Source: Hyalangium versicolor (lineage in GTDB: Bacteria; Myxococcota; Myxococcia; Myxococcales; Myxococcaceae). From it: a stretch of 64,000 bases of DNA. The position numbers were made by a program, and so were the translations under genes. Each line of letters begins with the position of its first letter. Within the stretch, counting starts at the first letter, position 1. Shown piece after piece: positions 1 to 8,800 of this stretch. The notes under the pieces were generated by a model. The model was not told the DNA's origin, ran no database searches, and was given only the letters and a program-made list of their open reading frames with translations. Location of the stretch: the NCBI RefSeq assembly GCF_020103695.1, contig NZ_JAHXBF010000005.1, forward strand, positions 1 to 64,000, given 5' to 3'.

Positions 1-120
1 AAACTGCGCCTCCCCTGGCTGGACGATCGTCTCGTCCTCTACTCCCTCGAAGTTCCGCCCTCCCAGAGCGGGGAACCATCATCCGATCCCTCGGGGAGCA
101 CGGAGCGCGTTTGGTGCTAG
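1..120 (+). CDS. C-terminal end of an upstream gene (partial)
   Basis: Frame 1 is open from the window edge to a TAG stop at 118-120 (39 codons, beginning KLRLPWLDDRLVLYSLE). Codon choice is typical of the window, with G/C at most third positions. The tail is Ser/Pro-rich and ends in VWC. Too little is present to name a family. The stop lies only two bases before the ATG of the next gene, which suggests the two are co-transcribed and perhaps translationally coupled. Confidence 0.5.
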   Translation, partial: KLRLPWLDDRLVLYSLEVPPSQSGEPSSDPSGSTERVWC

Positions 121-122
121 CC

Positions 123-3100
123 ATGGGTAGCTCTTCACAGGCTGCCGCGCCTCTGAGCACCAAAGGCAAGAAGGGCGTGACCTCGAAGGGGCAACCCCAG
201 GCGCCGCAGGCCGTGGTGGATCCGCTCGGGACCGTGCAGGTGATGTTGGACGGCAAGCCGGCCACGGGCCTCTTCGTCATCTTCAAGAGCCTGCCTGCGG
301 GCCAGGAGGGCGAGCAGAATCACAACCTGTACACTTTCGTTGCGAGGCTGGTGGAAGGGCAGAGGCCGCTGGATGGGACCCATCCTGAGCACGAGCAGCG
401 TTTCGTGCTGGGTTTCGTGGACGAAGCGGGCTTCCTCCAGCCGGTGCTCCCCTTCACCAATCCCTGGTTCGAGATCCACGTCCAGGCTGTGTACCGGGCC
501 AACAAGGACAAGGCTCCCAAGGTGAAGAAGGGAGAGCAGCCGTTGCCACCCCCTCGGAGTCCTCACTGCTGGAAGCTGGCGCCCCACACGAAGCTAAAGG
601 TCTGCTATGTGCGCCATCCCAGTCCGGCGCTGGCTCGCGGCCTCACCCGCTACCTCAATGGCGAGTATGACCTGGATGGCTACGGCTTCGAGGACTGGGG
701 CAGCCCTGACTCGTTGCTGAGGCCCGTTACCCTGAAGACGCGCGATGAGGGCGGCACGCAGGTGTGTTTCGACGTGCCCGAGGAGCCAGGTCACTTCTAT
801 CCACACGGCAGCTCCCGGTATGGGAGTTGGTTGCTGTACCACGGCATGCCTCACGCTCAGCACCCGGACGTGCGGGCTGCCGTGGAGCGACTCCAGGTGG
901 ATCTGGGAGTGCTGCGCTATCCCATCGCGGGTGGTACGCCATACACGCCCATCCGAAAGGGAGATGGCCTCAACGTCGGCGACTTCGATTTCAAGGCCAT
1001 GGCTGCTACCCATGCCTTCCAGCTTGACGCCGTCGAGCGCAAGGCCTTCCAGGTTGCCGAGGCCGCGCGCGGGGACGCTCATGGCCGAGCCATGAATGCC
1101 AGCCCCGGAAGTGTGGTGGGCCCCAAGGGCAAGAAATACTCCTGGGCCTATCTGCTCGGCCGGGAGATCTCGGATGCCCCCATGCTGGCTGCGGATCAAA
1201 TCGAGCCCGGCGTGGTGGACAAGGCGACCGCCAGCGCCATCGAGGCATGGATCTCCAAGGGCCTGCGCAAGCCGGGGAAGATCCTCATCGAGTTGTACAA
1301 CAAGGACAGCGGCGCTGGGGGGGGCGGCTTTGAGTGGGCTCGGCCGGAGGTCACCTTCTCGCTCGAACTGTGGCGGGAACTGGTGCACTCGCTCGGCTGC
1401 GCTTACGGCATCTCCCTGAGCCACACCTTCAGGGATGTGGAGGCAGGTGGAGGTGTGGGCAAGGCCCGGTGTTCCATCCATAAAACGGGGTTGGCCGTGG
1501 ACTTGTCCATGGTGGGAACCAAGTACATGGATTACTCGCGCCCGGTACCCCACTGGCCCATCCGCTATGAGGCGCACTGGGAGCCTTCCCCGCCCAAGCC
1601 TGTGAGAGAGGCGGAGAAGGCTCACGAGAAGGCCAAGGGGCAGCGGGAGGCGGCCGAAGAGAAGCTGGACTCCACGCACCGGAGGAAGGGCACCGCCGTC
1701 CAGGAGCGCGAGAAGGCACTCCAGGATGCCCGCGACCATCAAGCCGAGGCCCAGCGGCTCACGGACGAGGCGAAGCAGAAGGCCATCGATGCGGGCAAGA
1801 GCCCCGCCAAGGTGAAGCCCGCCAGGGTGAAGGGAAGGACCGCGGATGGCTGGTTGGGAGTGATCAGCACAGCGCAGACGCGCTACCAGCAAGCCGTCGA
1901 TGAACTGGCGGCGATCGAGGCGCCCGAGCACCCCCTGCGGATGGCTATCGCCGAGAAGGAAGAGGAGGAGCGCCTACTGAAGGAGCGTCTGGAGGCGTTG
2001 CGTGCCTCGGTGAAGCCCAGCAAAGCGGACTATGTCATCAACTGGCGCCTGTATGGGCACTCCAGCCTGGATGTCTTCTCTCTCTCTCCTGCAGAGGTGA
2101 AGAAGCTGATCGCGCGGCAGCTGGGCGCGCCGGCGCCGGGGCTGGATGGCATGCTGGGGACGCTCCAGATCGAGGAGAGTTTCCGCGAAACCCTCGAAGC
2201 CTGCTTTCCCCATGCAGCCCTTGCCAAGCACTTCATCAACGAGCAGGTAGCACGCTGCCGGAAGGCGGCTGAAGAGTTGCTTGGCCTGAGCGGCGAGGAT
2301 GTGCTGCGAACGGTATTCCGGAAGGATCTCCGCCAGTGGCTCTACAACCCGTTCGAGCCCGATGGCGGCAAGCTGGGCCCAGTGCTCACCCCCACCGCGG
2401 AGCGCACCCAGTTTATCGACTATCTCAACATCGCCGAGACCTCCAACATGGAGGGGACAAAGGGCGTGGCGGAGGCGAAGTCGTTCCTCAACTTGAGCCT
2501 GCTGGGCTGGCATTGTGGCCTGCTGCGCATCCACTCGCAGCGGGCGGGCTGGCGCGAGCCTAGTCAGGACATCTTCCTGGCCAAACCTCCAGGGCCCACC
2601 CAGCGCATCCCGGTGGATGCCGCGAACGATGCCCAGTTGGGGTTGGGCACCATCGTCGGGTTGATGGAGCGCATGCAGGAGGCAGGCGGCCAGTTCATGC
2701 GCAGCACCGTCAAGGTCATCAACAAGGATCGGGAGCTTACCCGAACGCTGGATCAGATTGACGTACCCTTCATGAAGGCCTGGGTCCGGCAGTTGCACTC
2801 CCTCGGCCGAGGCCCGCTCGCGGCTCGAGGCGGTAACCTTGCCGCTACACTCGCCGTGCCTACGGAGAGTAATTCCGCGCTGCGCTCACTGCTGACGGGG
2901 ACCTTCAGCTCCAAGTACTTCCGACTCATTCACGCGGGCACGCTGCTGGACCTGAAGCTCTCCGCGCAGCCGGAGACAGGGGCGGATCTGATGGCGCGCA
3001 TCGAGACCGCCATCAATGAGTTCGACAAGCAATCAACGGAAAAGACCCGTGAGGAAGCGGAGGCCCGGGCGCGGGCGGACGAGGAAGCCTCAACCTCCCC

Positions 3101-3584
3101 CAAGAAGAAGGGCCGCCGGCACGCCTCCAAGGCGGATGGGGTGACGGTGAAGAGCAAGCCCAAGTCCACCGTGCAATGGACCCTCCTCATCCAACCGATC
3201 TTCGATCTCGTGCTTTCAGACGCCGAGCCGCTGGCTTTCATCGACAAGGACTCCGTGGAGATGCCCACTCCGGGGGTTGGAAGAGCCCTGGAGTGGTGGC
3301 ACTTCGAGGCCGCCGTCGCCAACTTCGGCACAAAGTGGGGAAGGCTGCTCGAGGACATCGGCTATTCGCGCGAGGTCCTCGCAGCCCCGGAGAAGCCGCC
3401 GGAGCTGGATGCTGCTCGATCCATCAGCATCTCCGGGCTCGGGTATTCCCCGGGCGAGGATCTCGACTCCTGCAAGGGCGGTGGCGGAGGTGGAAAGAAG
3501 CCGGAGAACCTCAATGAGTTCGAGGTCGCTCTGGACGAGCTGCCTCCTGCCGATGCCGAGGTGACGGAAGCGGCGGACGAATAG
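123..3584 (+). CDS. Large protein with split M15-type (VanX/VanY-like) metallopeptidase signature
   Basis: 1153 aa counted from ATG 123, chosen because it sits two bases after the upstream stop; TTG 111 and GTG 114 are in-frame alternatives. Residues about 245-302 resemble a peptidoglycan-binding helix bundle (AVERLQVDLGVL ... THAFQ). SIHKTGLAVDL fits the M15 zinc motif SxHxxGxAxD (His453, Asp460). Near the C-terminus EWWHFE fits the ExxH motif that supplies the catalytic Glu (1057) and third zinc ligand (His1060). In classical M15 enzymes these motifs are usually within about 100 residues; here about 600 residues intervene, including charged coiled coils at about 488-566 and 587-640. There is no signal peptide. 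A role in peptidoglycan cleavage, for example as an exported or injected effector, is inference. The C-terminus is Gly/Lys- then acid-rich. Confidence 0.75.
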   Translation: MGSSSQAAAPLSTKGKKGVTSKGQPQAPQAVVDPLGTVQVMLDGKPATGLFVIFKSLPAGQEGEQNHNLYTFVARLVEGQRPLDGTHPEHEQRFVLGFVDEAGFLQPVLPFTNPWFEIHVQAVYRANKDKAPKVKKGEQPLPPPRSPHCWKLAPHTKLKVCYVRHPSPALARGLTRYLNGEYDLDGYGFEDWGSPDSLLRPVTLKTRDEGGTQVCFDVPEEPGHFYPHGSSRYGSWLLYHGMPHAQHPDVRAAVERLQVDLGVLRYPIAGGTPYTPIRKGDGLNVGDFDFKAMAATHAFQLDAVERKAFQVAEAARGDAHGRAMNASPGSVVGPKGKKYSWAYLLGREISDAPMLAADQIEPGVVDKATASAIEAWISKGLRKPGKILIELYNKDSGAGGGGFEWARPEVTFSLELWRELVHSLGCAYGISLSHTFRDVEAGGGVGKARCSIHKTGLAVDLSMVGTKYMDYSRPVPHWPIRYEAHWEPSPPKPVREAEKAHEKAKGQREAAEEKLDSTHRRKGTAVQEREKALQDARDHQAEAQRLTDEAKQKAIDAGKSPAKVKPARVKGRTADGWLGVISTAQTRYQQAVDELAAIEAPEHPLRMAIAEKEEEERLLKERLEALRASVKPSKADYVINWRLYGHSSLDVFSLSPAEVKKLIARQLGAPAPGLDGMLGTLQIEESFRETLEACFPHAALAKHFINEQVARCRKAAEELLGLSGEDVLRTVFRKDLRQWLYNPFEPDGGKLGPVLTPTAERTQFIDYLNIAETSNMEGTKGVAEAKSFLNLSLLGWHCGLLRIHSQRAGWREPSQDIFLAKPPGPTQRIPVDAANDAQLGLGTIVGLMERMQEAGGQFMRSTVKVINKDRELTRTLDQIDVPFMKAWVRQLHSLGRGPLAARGGNLAATLAVPTESNSALRSLLTGTFSSKYFRLIHAGTLLDLKLSAQPETGADLMARIETAINEFDKQSTEKTREEAEARARADEEASTSPKKKGRRHASKADGVTVKSKPKSTVQWTLLIQPIFDLVLSDAEPLAFIDKDSVEMPTPGVGRALEWWHFEAAVANFGTKWGRLLEDIGYSREVLAAPEKPPELDAARSISISGLGYSPGEDLDSCKGGGGGGKKPENLNEFEVALDELPPADAEVTEAADE

Positions 3585-3660
3585 GGTAGGTAAGGATTCG
3601 CGCGGACTCCGTACCCCCGTCGAGGCGTGAATGGATCACGCCCTCTGGCAGGGACGTGCG

Positions 3661-6600
3661 ATGACGAAGCCGAAGATGTGGGAGGGGGTCGGACTCCGTG
3701 AATGCATCCTTCCGATGCTCCTGGGGCTGATGGCCTGCGGGGAAGGCATGCAGGGGGGCACTCCAGAAGGAGCGCAAGACTCCTCGAACGTGAAGCAGAA
3801 ACTGGCGCCCACCGTGAGCGCCATCCCGTTCGATTATCCCGTGGGGGATCGGATCACCGGGCCTGCGGGCGGCTGGGAGATCACCCAGTACATGGGGAAC
3901 TACAACTCGAGTTTTGGTGGGCGGCACCTGGCCCAGGACATCTGGAACGGCAGCGACGAGGCCACCGCGCACCAGCCCATCTACGCCGTCGCGGATGGTG
4001 TCGTCGAATACGCGGGCCCCAATGACTCCCTGTACCGCTACACCGTGGTGATCCGCCACGACATCGGCAACGGACAGAGCGTGTGCTCGTTCTATGGGCA
4101 CATCGACGGTGGCTCGAAGAACACGCCGCCGCCCGTCCACACGGGAGAGACGGTGACGCGCGGCACGCGGATCGCCAACGTCATGCGCTGGAAGGATTAC
4201 TACCCCGCAGACGACATCATCTCCCACCTGCACTACTCGATCATCTCCGGCGAGTTGTGCGACTTCGTGGAACAGGTTGGCGGAAAGCTGTGTGGCTACG
4301 ACAGGAGCACCGTCGATCTCAGCCCCGAGCCGTACAGCATGACGGCCATCAATGACATCTGTGGCGACTCGCACACCGACGGCTTCATCTCGCCCAGTCA
4401 GTTCATCGGCCGGAACAGGTCCACCACCGTGTTCGAGCCGCTCCCCCCGTCCAGCTACCCACCGAACTGGAATTTCGGCACGGGAGGCTCCGCCCTCGGT
4501 ACGAGCATCGCTCCCCAGGGCTACACGTTGGAGGGCTCCGTTGCCGCCGAGAGTGAGTCCTTCGTCGTCCCCGTCAACGCCCAGAGCCTGCGCTTCGAGT
4601 ACATCGCCGGCGACCTGCGTGACGGAAACTGGACCGGCCGCATCGAGGTCGAGGTGCTGAGCGGACCGGGCTTCGCAACGGTGACCCGGATCGACAACAG
4701 CCTGATCACCGGCACGGGCACTCAGGACTGGAAGACGGTCATCCTCGACCTGCAGCAGTTCCAGGGGCAGACGATCAAGCTCCGCTTCCGCAACTGGGAT
4801 TGGCCCGGCAGGAGCCAGGTGCGCAACCCCAGCCTCCGCACGGAGACTCCCAGTTGGACTCCCTCGTTCACGGCGGATGTGCAGATCCGCAATGGCAGCG
4901 GCGCTCCGAACGGGCTCGGCTCCTACCTGCAGATACGCGGGTCCAACCACGCGACCAGTGAAGCCTTCACGATTCCCGCCGAGGCCCAGAGCGTGCGCTT
5001 CGACTTCCAGACCGGCGACTCTCGCGACGGCAACTACACGGGCCGCTTCTTCGTCGAGGTTCTGAGCGGGAGCGGGTTCATGGCGATCGAACGGATCGAT
5101 GGGGACACCACGTTCGGCAAGCTCAACCAGGGCTGGCGGACGGCCGTGCTCGATGTGCAGAAGTTCCGTGGGATGACCGTCAAGTTCAGGTTCCGGAATT
5201 GGGACTGGCCCGGCCTCACGCGCATCGCCAACATCACCCTCAACATCGAGACGCCGGACTGGGTTCCCGGTGACAGCAAGGTCGTGCGGCTCTCCACGGC
5301 GTCTGTGCCCACGGACCCTGGCGTCACGGCTCCGGAGAACGCCACCTTCGAGCCCAGCACCCTGGCTCGCAATGAGTGTGCGATCAACTGTGACTTCAAT
5401 ATCGGTGGCAGTGCCCTGGTCTTGCAGATCACCCCGGATACCTATGCCCTGGAGGGTTCGGCCACCCAGGACAGCGCTCCCTTCCAGGTTCCCGCCAACG
5501 CGGAGACCGTGCACTTCGAGTATCTGGCGGGAGACTCCCGCGACGGCGCCTACGTCGGCACCGTCTTCGTCACCGTCGTGAGTGGCGACGGCTTCTCGGT
5601 GATCACCCGTATCGACGATGGAGCGGTTCGCGGGAGCACCACCCAGGGGTGGAAGGACGCGGTCCTCAACGTGCAGCAGTTCCAAGGCCAGACCGTCAAG
5701 CTGCGCTTCGGGAACTGGGACTGGCCGGGCCGGAGCCGGGTGAGGAACATCCTCCTCCACGAAGAGACTCCGCGGTGGATCCCATCCTTCCCGGCCAGCG
5801 TGAAGATCAAGAGTGACGGCGATGGCCTGAGCGGATCAGGGGCCTACCTGGAGCTGAACGGGAACGTGAGTGTTACCAGCGTGGCGTTCACGGTTCCGTC
5901 CTCCGCCCAGAGCCTGCGTTTCGACTTCCAGAGTGGTGACAGCCGCGATGGCTACTTCAATGGTCTGCTCCAGGTGGAGGTCCTCAGCGAGGCGGACTTC
6001 TCGAGGGTCACCCGGCTGGACGGGGCTCAACTGCGGGGCTCGACTACCGAGGGCTGGAAGAAGGCCGTGGTCGATGTCCAGGCGTTCCAGGGACAGACGG
6101 TCAAGCTCCGGCTGAGCAACTGGGACTGGCCTGGAAAGACGCGTATCGACAATCTCACCTTCCTGAGCGAGATCGATGGCTGGAAGCCCTCCAACAGCAC
6201 CGCGGCCACCGTGGATGCGGCTTCGGAGCCGCCGACCGCGAACGTCCTCACGCCGCCCAATGGCACCTTCGAGCCGGGCCCGGCCTCCATCTGCATCTTC
6301 AACTGCGAGTTCTCCCAGCCGGGCACGCCCCTTGGCACCGTCATTACGCCCCCGAGCGGCGAGTTCACCGGGGCGGCGTTCGTCGAGAGCAGCGCCTTCG
6401 TGGTTCCCGACGCGACGCAGAGCGTGTGGTTCGATTATCAGGCGGGCGATTTCCGGGATGACCAGTTCCAGGGCGAGCTCCAGGTCTACGTCCTGAGCGG
6501 CCCCGACTTCTCGATCTCCACACGCATCGACAATGTCCAGCTCCGCAGCACCAGGAGCCAGGGCTGGAGAGGCGCTGTTCTGGACCTTCAGGCGTTCCGC

Positions 6601-8232
6601 GGCCAGACGGTCAAGCTGAGCTTCCGCAACTGGGATTGGCCGGGGATCGCCCAGGTCCAGAATCCCAGACTGCACCTCGACACGCCGGGATGGGAGTCAT
6701 CCCTGGCTCCGAATGTCCAGATCCTCGACGATGCCAACAGCCGCGCCGGGTCCGGCCCCTACCTGCAGATCGACGGCAGCCAGTCCGCTACCAGCCTGGA
6801 GCTGGCCGTCCCTGCGGATGCGCAGAGCCTGCGCTTCGACTACCAGATCGGCGACTCCCGCGACGTGAGCTATGGCGGGCAGCTCTACGTCGAAGTGCTG
6901 AGCGGCGTGAACTTCGCGACGACGACGCGCATTGACGAGGGGCTGCTGCAGGGCACGCTCCAGCAAGGTTGGAAGAGCGCCCAGCTCGATCTGCAGAAGT
7001 TCCGAGGGCAGACGATCCAGCTGCGGTTCAGGAATTGGGACTGGCCTGGCCGGAGCCGCCTCGACAACCTGAGGATCGCCGTCGAGATCCCGGAGTGGAA
7101 GCCCTCCTCCGTGACGGGAGTGCAGCGGAGCGAAGACAGCAGCAGCCTCCCGGATGGGGCGGGCTACCTCCGGATCTCCGGCGCCCAGAGCGCGACGAGC
7201 GCTCCCTTCCGGGTGCCCCTGGGCGCGCAGAGCCTCGCCTTCGACTTCATGACCGGTGACTCCCGCGACCCCGACTGGGGAGGGACCCTCTACGTCGAGG
7301 TGCTCAGCGGGCCTGGGTTCTCGATTGCGACACGCATCGATCGCTCGCTCATCCAGGGGACGATCAGCCAGGGCTGGAGGAAGGGCGTCCTGGATCTGCG
7401 GGCGTTCCGTGGACGCACGGTCCAGGTGCGTTTCCAGAACTGGGATTGGCCGGGCCTGTCGCGCATCGACAATGTTGCCCTGGAGCACGATGAGAACACC
7501 GGGGCGACCTTTGTCCCTGCGCCAACCGGGAGCGGGACGCACCTGCTGCTGACGGGTGGCGATACCGTGACGAGCGCGCCCTTCAAGGTGGCCCCGGAGG
7601 CAGAGAACCTGCGCTTCGATTACATGGCCGGCGACTACCGTGATGGGAGCTATGGCGGATCGCTTCAGGTGTACGTCCTCAGCGGACCGGAGTTCTCCGT
7701 CATCACGCGCATCGACAATGGCTCGACGCAAGGCACCTTGAACGAGGGTTGGAAGTTCCGGGAGCTCGATCTTCGGAGCTTCCGAGGCAGGACGATCCAA
7801 CTGCGCTTCCAGAACTGGGATTGGCCTGGGCGAGCGCTCGTCGACAACATCTCCTTCACGGGGAGCGCGACGGGGACACTGCCGAGCGAGAGCGATGTGA
7901 ACCCCACCCAGACGTATGTGACGATCAACGGGGCTTCGTACGTCACCTCGGAGGCTTTCACGGTCACTGCTGGGAACACCGTTCGGAGCTTCTCCTTCCA
8001 GACGGGTGACTCTCGCGACGGTGCCTGGATCGGTCGGATCTACGTGGAGGTGGTGACGAACCCGGATGCCATCTCGGGGACGCGGGTCGACAACGACCAG
8101 ATCTCTGGCCGGCTGATCGAGGGCTGGAAGCAGGGGAGTGTGGATCTGAGCGGCTACACGGGGCAGACCGTCCGGTTGCGCTTCCGCAACTGGGACTGGC
8201 CTGGGTTCACGCGGCTGGCGTTCACTCCCTGA
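3661..8232 (+). CDS. M23-family peptidase lipoprotein with nine NWDWPG repeat modules
   Basis: 1523 aa from ATG 3661; ATG 3631 is in frame but would bury the signal. The N-terminus is a lipoprotein signal with lipobox LMAC (Cys26). Residues about 60-215 are a LytM/M23 endopeptidase: HxxxD (His89, Asp93), YGH (His147) and HLH (His189, His191) supply the zinc site and catalytic His. The rest is nine copies of a beta-rich module, each with a GDSRDG-like loop and ending in LRFRNWDWPG. Such modules could bind carbohydrate or surfaces; I do not recognise the family. The predicted location is an outer-membrane or surface lipoprotein that cuts peptidoglycan cross-bridges or related peptides. The gene follows the M15-like gene by 76 bases, so the two may form a unit. 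An unrelated tail-to-tail organisation is not excluded. Confidence 0.88.
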   Translation: MTKPKMWEGVGLRECILPMLLGLMACGEGMQGGTPEGAQDSSNVKQKLAPTVSAIPFDYPVGDRITGPAGGWEITQYMGNYNSSFGGRHLAQDIWNGSDEATAHQPIYAVADGVVEYAGPNDSLYRYTVVIRHDIGNGQSVCSFYGHIDGGSKNTPPPVHTGETVTRGTRIANVMRWKDYYPADDIISHLHYSIISGELCDFVEQVGGKLCGYDRSTVDLSPEPYSMTAINDICGDSHTDGFISPSQFIGRNRSTTVFEPLPPSSYPPNWNFGTGGSALGTSIAPQGYTLEGSVAAESESFVVPVNAQSLRFEYIAGDLRDGNWTGRIEVEVLSGPGFATVTRIDNSLITGTGTQDWKTVILDLQQFQGQTIKLRFRNWDWPGRSQVRNPSLRTETPSWTPSFTADVQIRNGSGAPNGLGSYLQIRGSNHATSEAFTIPAEAQSVRFDFQTGDSRDGNYTGRFFVEVLSGSGFMAIERIDGDTTFGKLNQGWRTAVLDVQKFRGMTVKFRFRNWDWPGLTRIANITLNIETPDWVPGDSKVVRLSTASVPTDPGVTAPENATFEPSTLARNECAINCDFNIGGSALVLQITPDTYALEGSATQDSAPFQVPANAETVHFEYLAGDSRDGAYVGTVFVTVVSGDGFSVITRIDDGAVRGSTTQGWKDAVLNVQQFQGQTVKLRFGNWDWPGRSRVRNILLHEETPRWIPSFPASVKIKSDGDGLSGSGAYLELNGNVSVTSVAFTVPSSAQSLRFDFQSGDSRDGYFNGLLQVEVLSEADFSRVTRLDGAQLRGSTTEGWKKAVVDVQAFQGQTVKLRLSNWDWPGKTRIDNLTFLSEIDGWKPSNSTAATVDAASEPPTANVLTPPNGTFEPGPASICIFNCEFSQPGTPLGTVITPPSGEFTGAAFVESSAFVVPDATQSVWFDYQAGDFRDDQFQGELQVYVLSGPDFSISTRIDNVQLRSTRSQGWRGAVLDLQAFRGQTVKLSFRNWDWPGIAQVQNPRLHLDTPGWESSLAPNVQILDDANSRAGSGPYLQIDGSQSATSLELAVPADAQSLRFDYQIGDSRDVSYGGQLYVEVLSGVNFATTTRIDEGLLQGTLQQGWKSAQLDLQKFRGQTIQLRFRNWDWPGRSRLDNLRIAVEIPEWKPSSVTGVQRSEDSSSLPDGAGYLRISGAQSATSAPFRVPLGAQSLAFDFMTGDSRDPDWGGTLYVEVLSGPGFSIATRIDRSLIQGTISQGWRKGVLDLRAFRGRTVQVRFQNWDWPGLSRIDNVALEHDENTGATFVPAPTGSGTHLLLTGGDTVTSAPFKVAPEAENLRFDYMAGDYRDGSYGGSLQVYVLSGPEFSVITRIDNGSTQGTLNEGWKFRELDLRSFRGRTIQLRFQNWDWPGRALVDNISFTGSATGTLPSESDVNPTQTYVTINGASYVTSEAFTVTAGNTVRSFSFQTGDSRDGAWIGRIYVEVVTNPDAISGTRVDNDQISGRLIEGWKQGSVDLSGYTGQTVRLRFRNWDWPGFTRLAFTP
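4471..8229 (+). repeat. Nine in-frame tandem modules ending in NWDWPG
   Basis: The Asn codon of NWDWPG falls at 4792, 5197, 5713, 6118, 6628, 7033, 7438, 7813 and 8188. Spacings are 405, 516, 405, 510, 405, 405, 375 and 375 nt. Units 1, 3 and 5 begin with an LGTxIxP-LEGS-type segment, and units 3 and 5 carry a preceding linker with two Cys (CxxNC). Units 2, 4 and 6-9 begin with a YLxIxG-ATS-type segment. The alternation implies that a two-module block was duplicated before units 7-9 were added. Confidence 0.9.
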
Positions 8233-8358
8233 TCGCCTGACATGCGCCAGCCAGCGGCGTGCTGGCTGGCGGGGGGGCGGGGGCCTGGGTGGCCTCATGC
8301 TTCGAGTTCACCTGTGCCATACTCGCCCGCCCCTCTCTGCTCGAAAGAGCTTGAACGC

Positions 8359-8772
8359 ATGTCGCGAACTTTTCGGCTCTTCTTCTTGTTCGTTGGAGCG
8401 CTCTGCGGAGCATGCTCGCATGTCTCCTATGAGGCGTCGCCGCGGGTGGCCCAGCCCGAGGTGACCGTTCCAATGGAACAGGTGCAGATCCTCGAGTCTG
8501 CTCCGAGTGATGCGTACGAGATGTTTGGTGAGATCACGGCCGTGGTCAAAAACCCGTTTGGCCCTGTCGATGAGGAGAAACTCCTGCGCCTCTTGCGAGA
8601 GGAAGCAAGCGAGAAGGGCTGCGAGGTTGTTCTCATTCGTGGCAGGGCCAGGAATCGCAGTCAGCGCGGCACCTCAGGCGAGGCCCCCACCGTCCTGAGA
8701 GAGGTCAAGAAGGTCCGTGCAGCGTGTATCCGTCCTGCGGCAGCAGGGGGGCCGCCGGTGTCGTCCCCCTAG
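8359..8772 (+). CDS. Small lipoprotein of unknown function
   Basis: 137 aa from ATG 8359. An in-frame upstream ATG at 8242 would give an Ala/Pro-rich tail before the signal and is rejected. The signal sequence ends in lipobox CGAC. The mature part has a pattern seen in small enterobacterial-type lipoproteins such as DUF4156 (V-E-QVQIL-xxxP-xxxYxxxGEI ... EEKLLRLLREEASEKGCEVVLI), but the match is loose. The gene ends 28 bases before the CHAT-domain gene on the same strand and may be in the same transcript. Confidence 0.7.
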   Translation: MSRTFRLFFLFVGALCGACSHVSYEASPRVAQPEVTVPMEQVQILESAPSDAYEMFGEITAVVKNPFGPVDEEKLLRLLREEASEKGCEVVLIRGRARNRSQRGTSGEAPTVLREVKKVRAACIRPAAAGGPPVSSP

Positions 8773-8800
8773 ACACGCGCTCGAGCAGAGGAGGTGACAG

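Noticed and set aside
3511..5760. A 749-codon minus-strand frame opposite the M23 lipoprotein
   Set aside because: The repeats and peptidase motifs are on the plus strand; the minus product lacks any.
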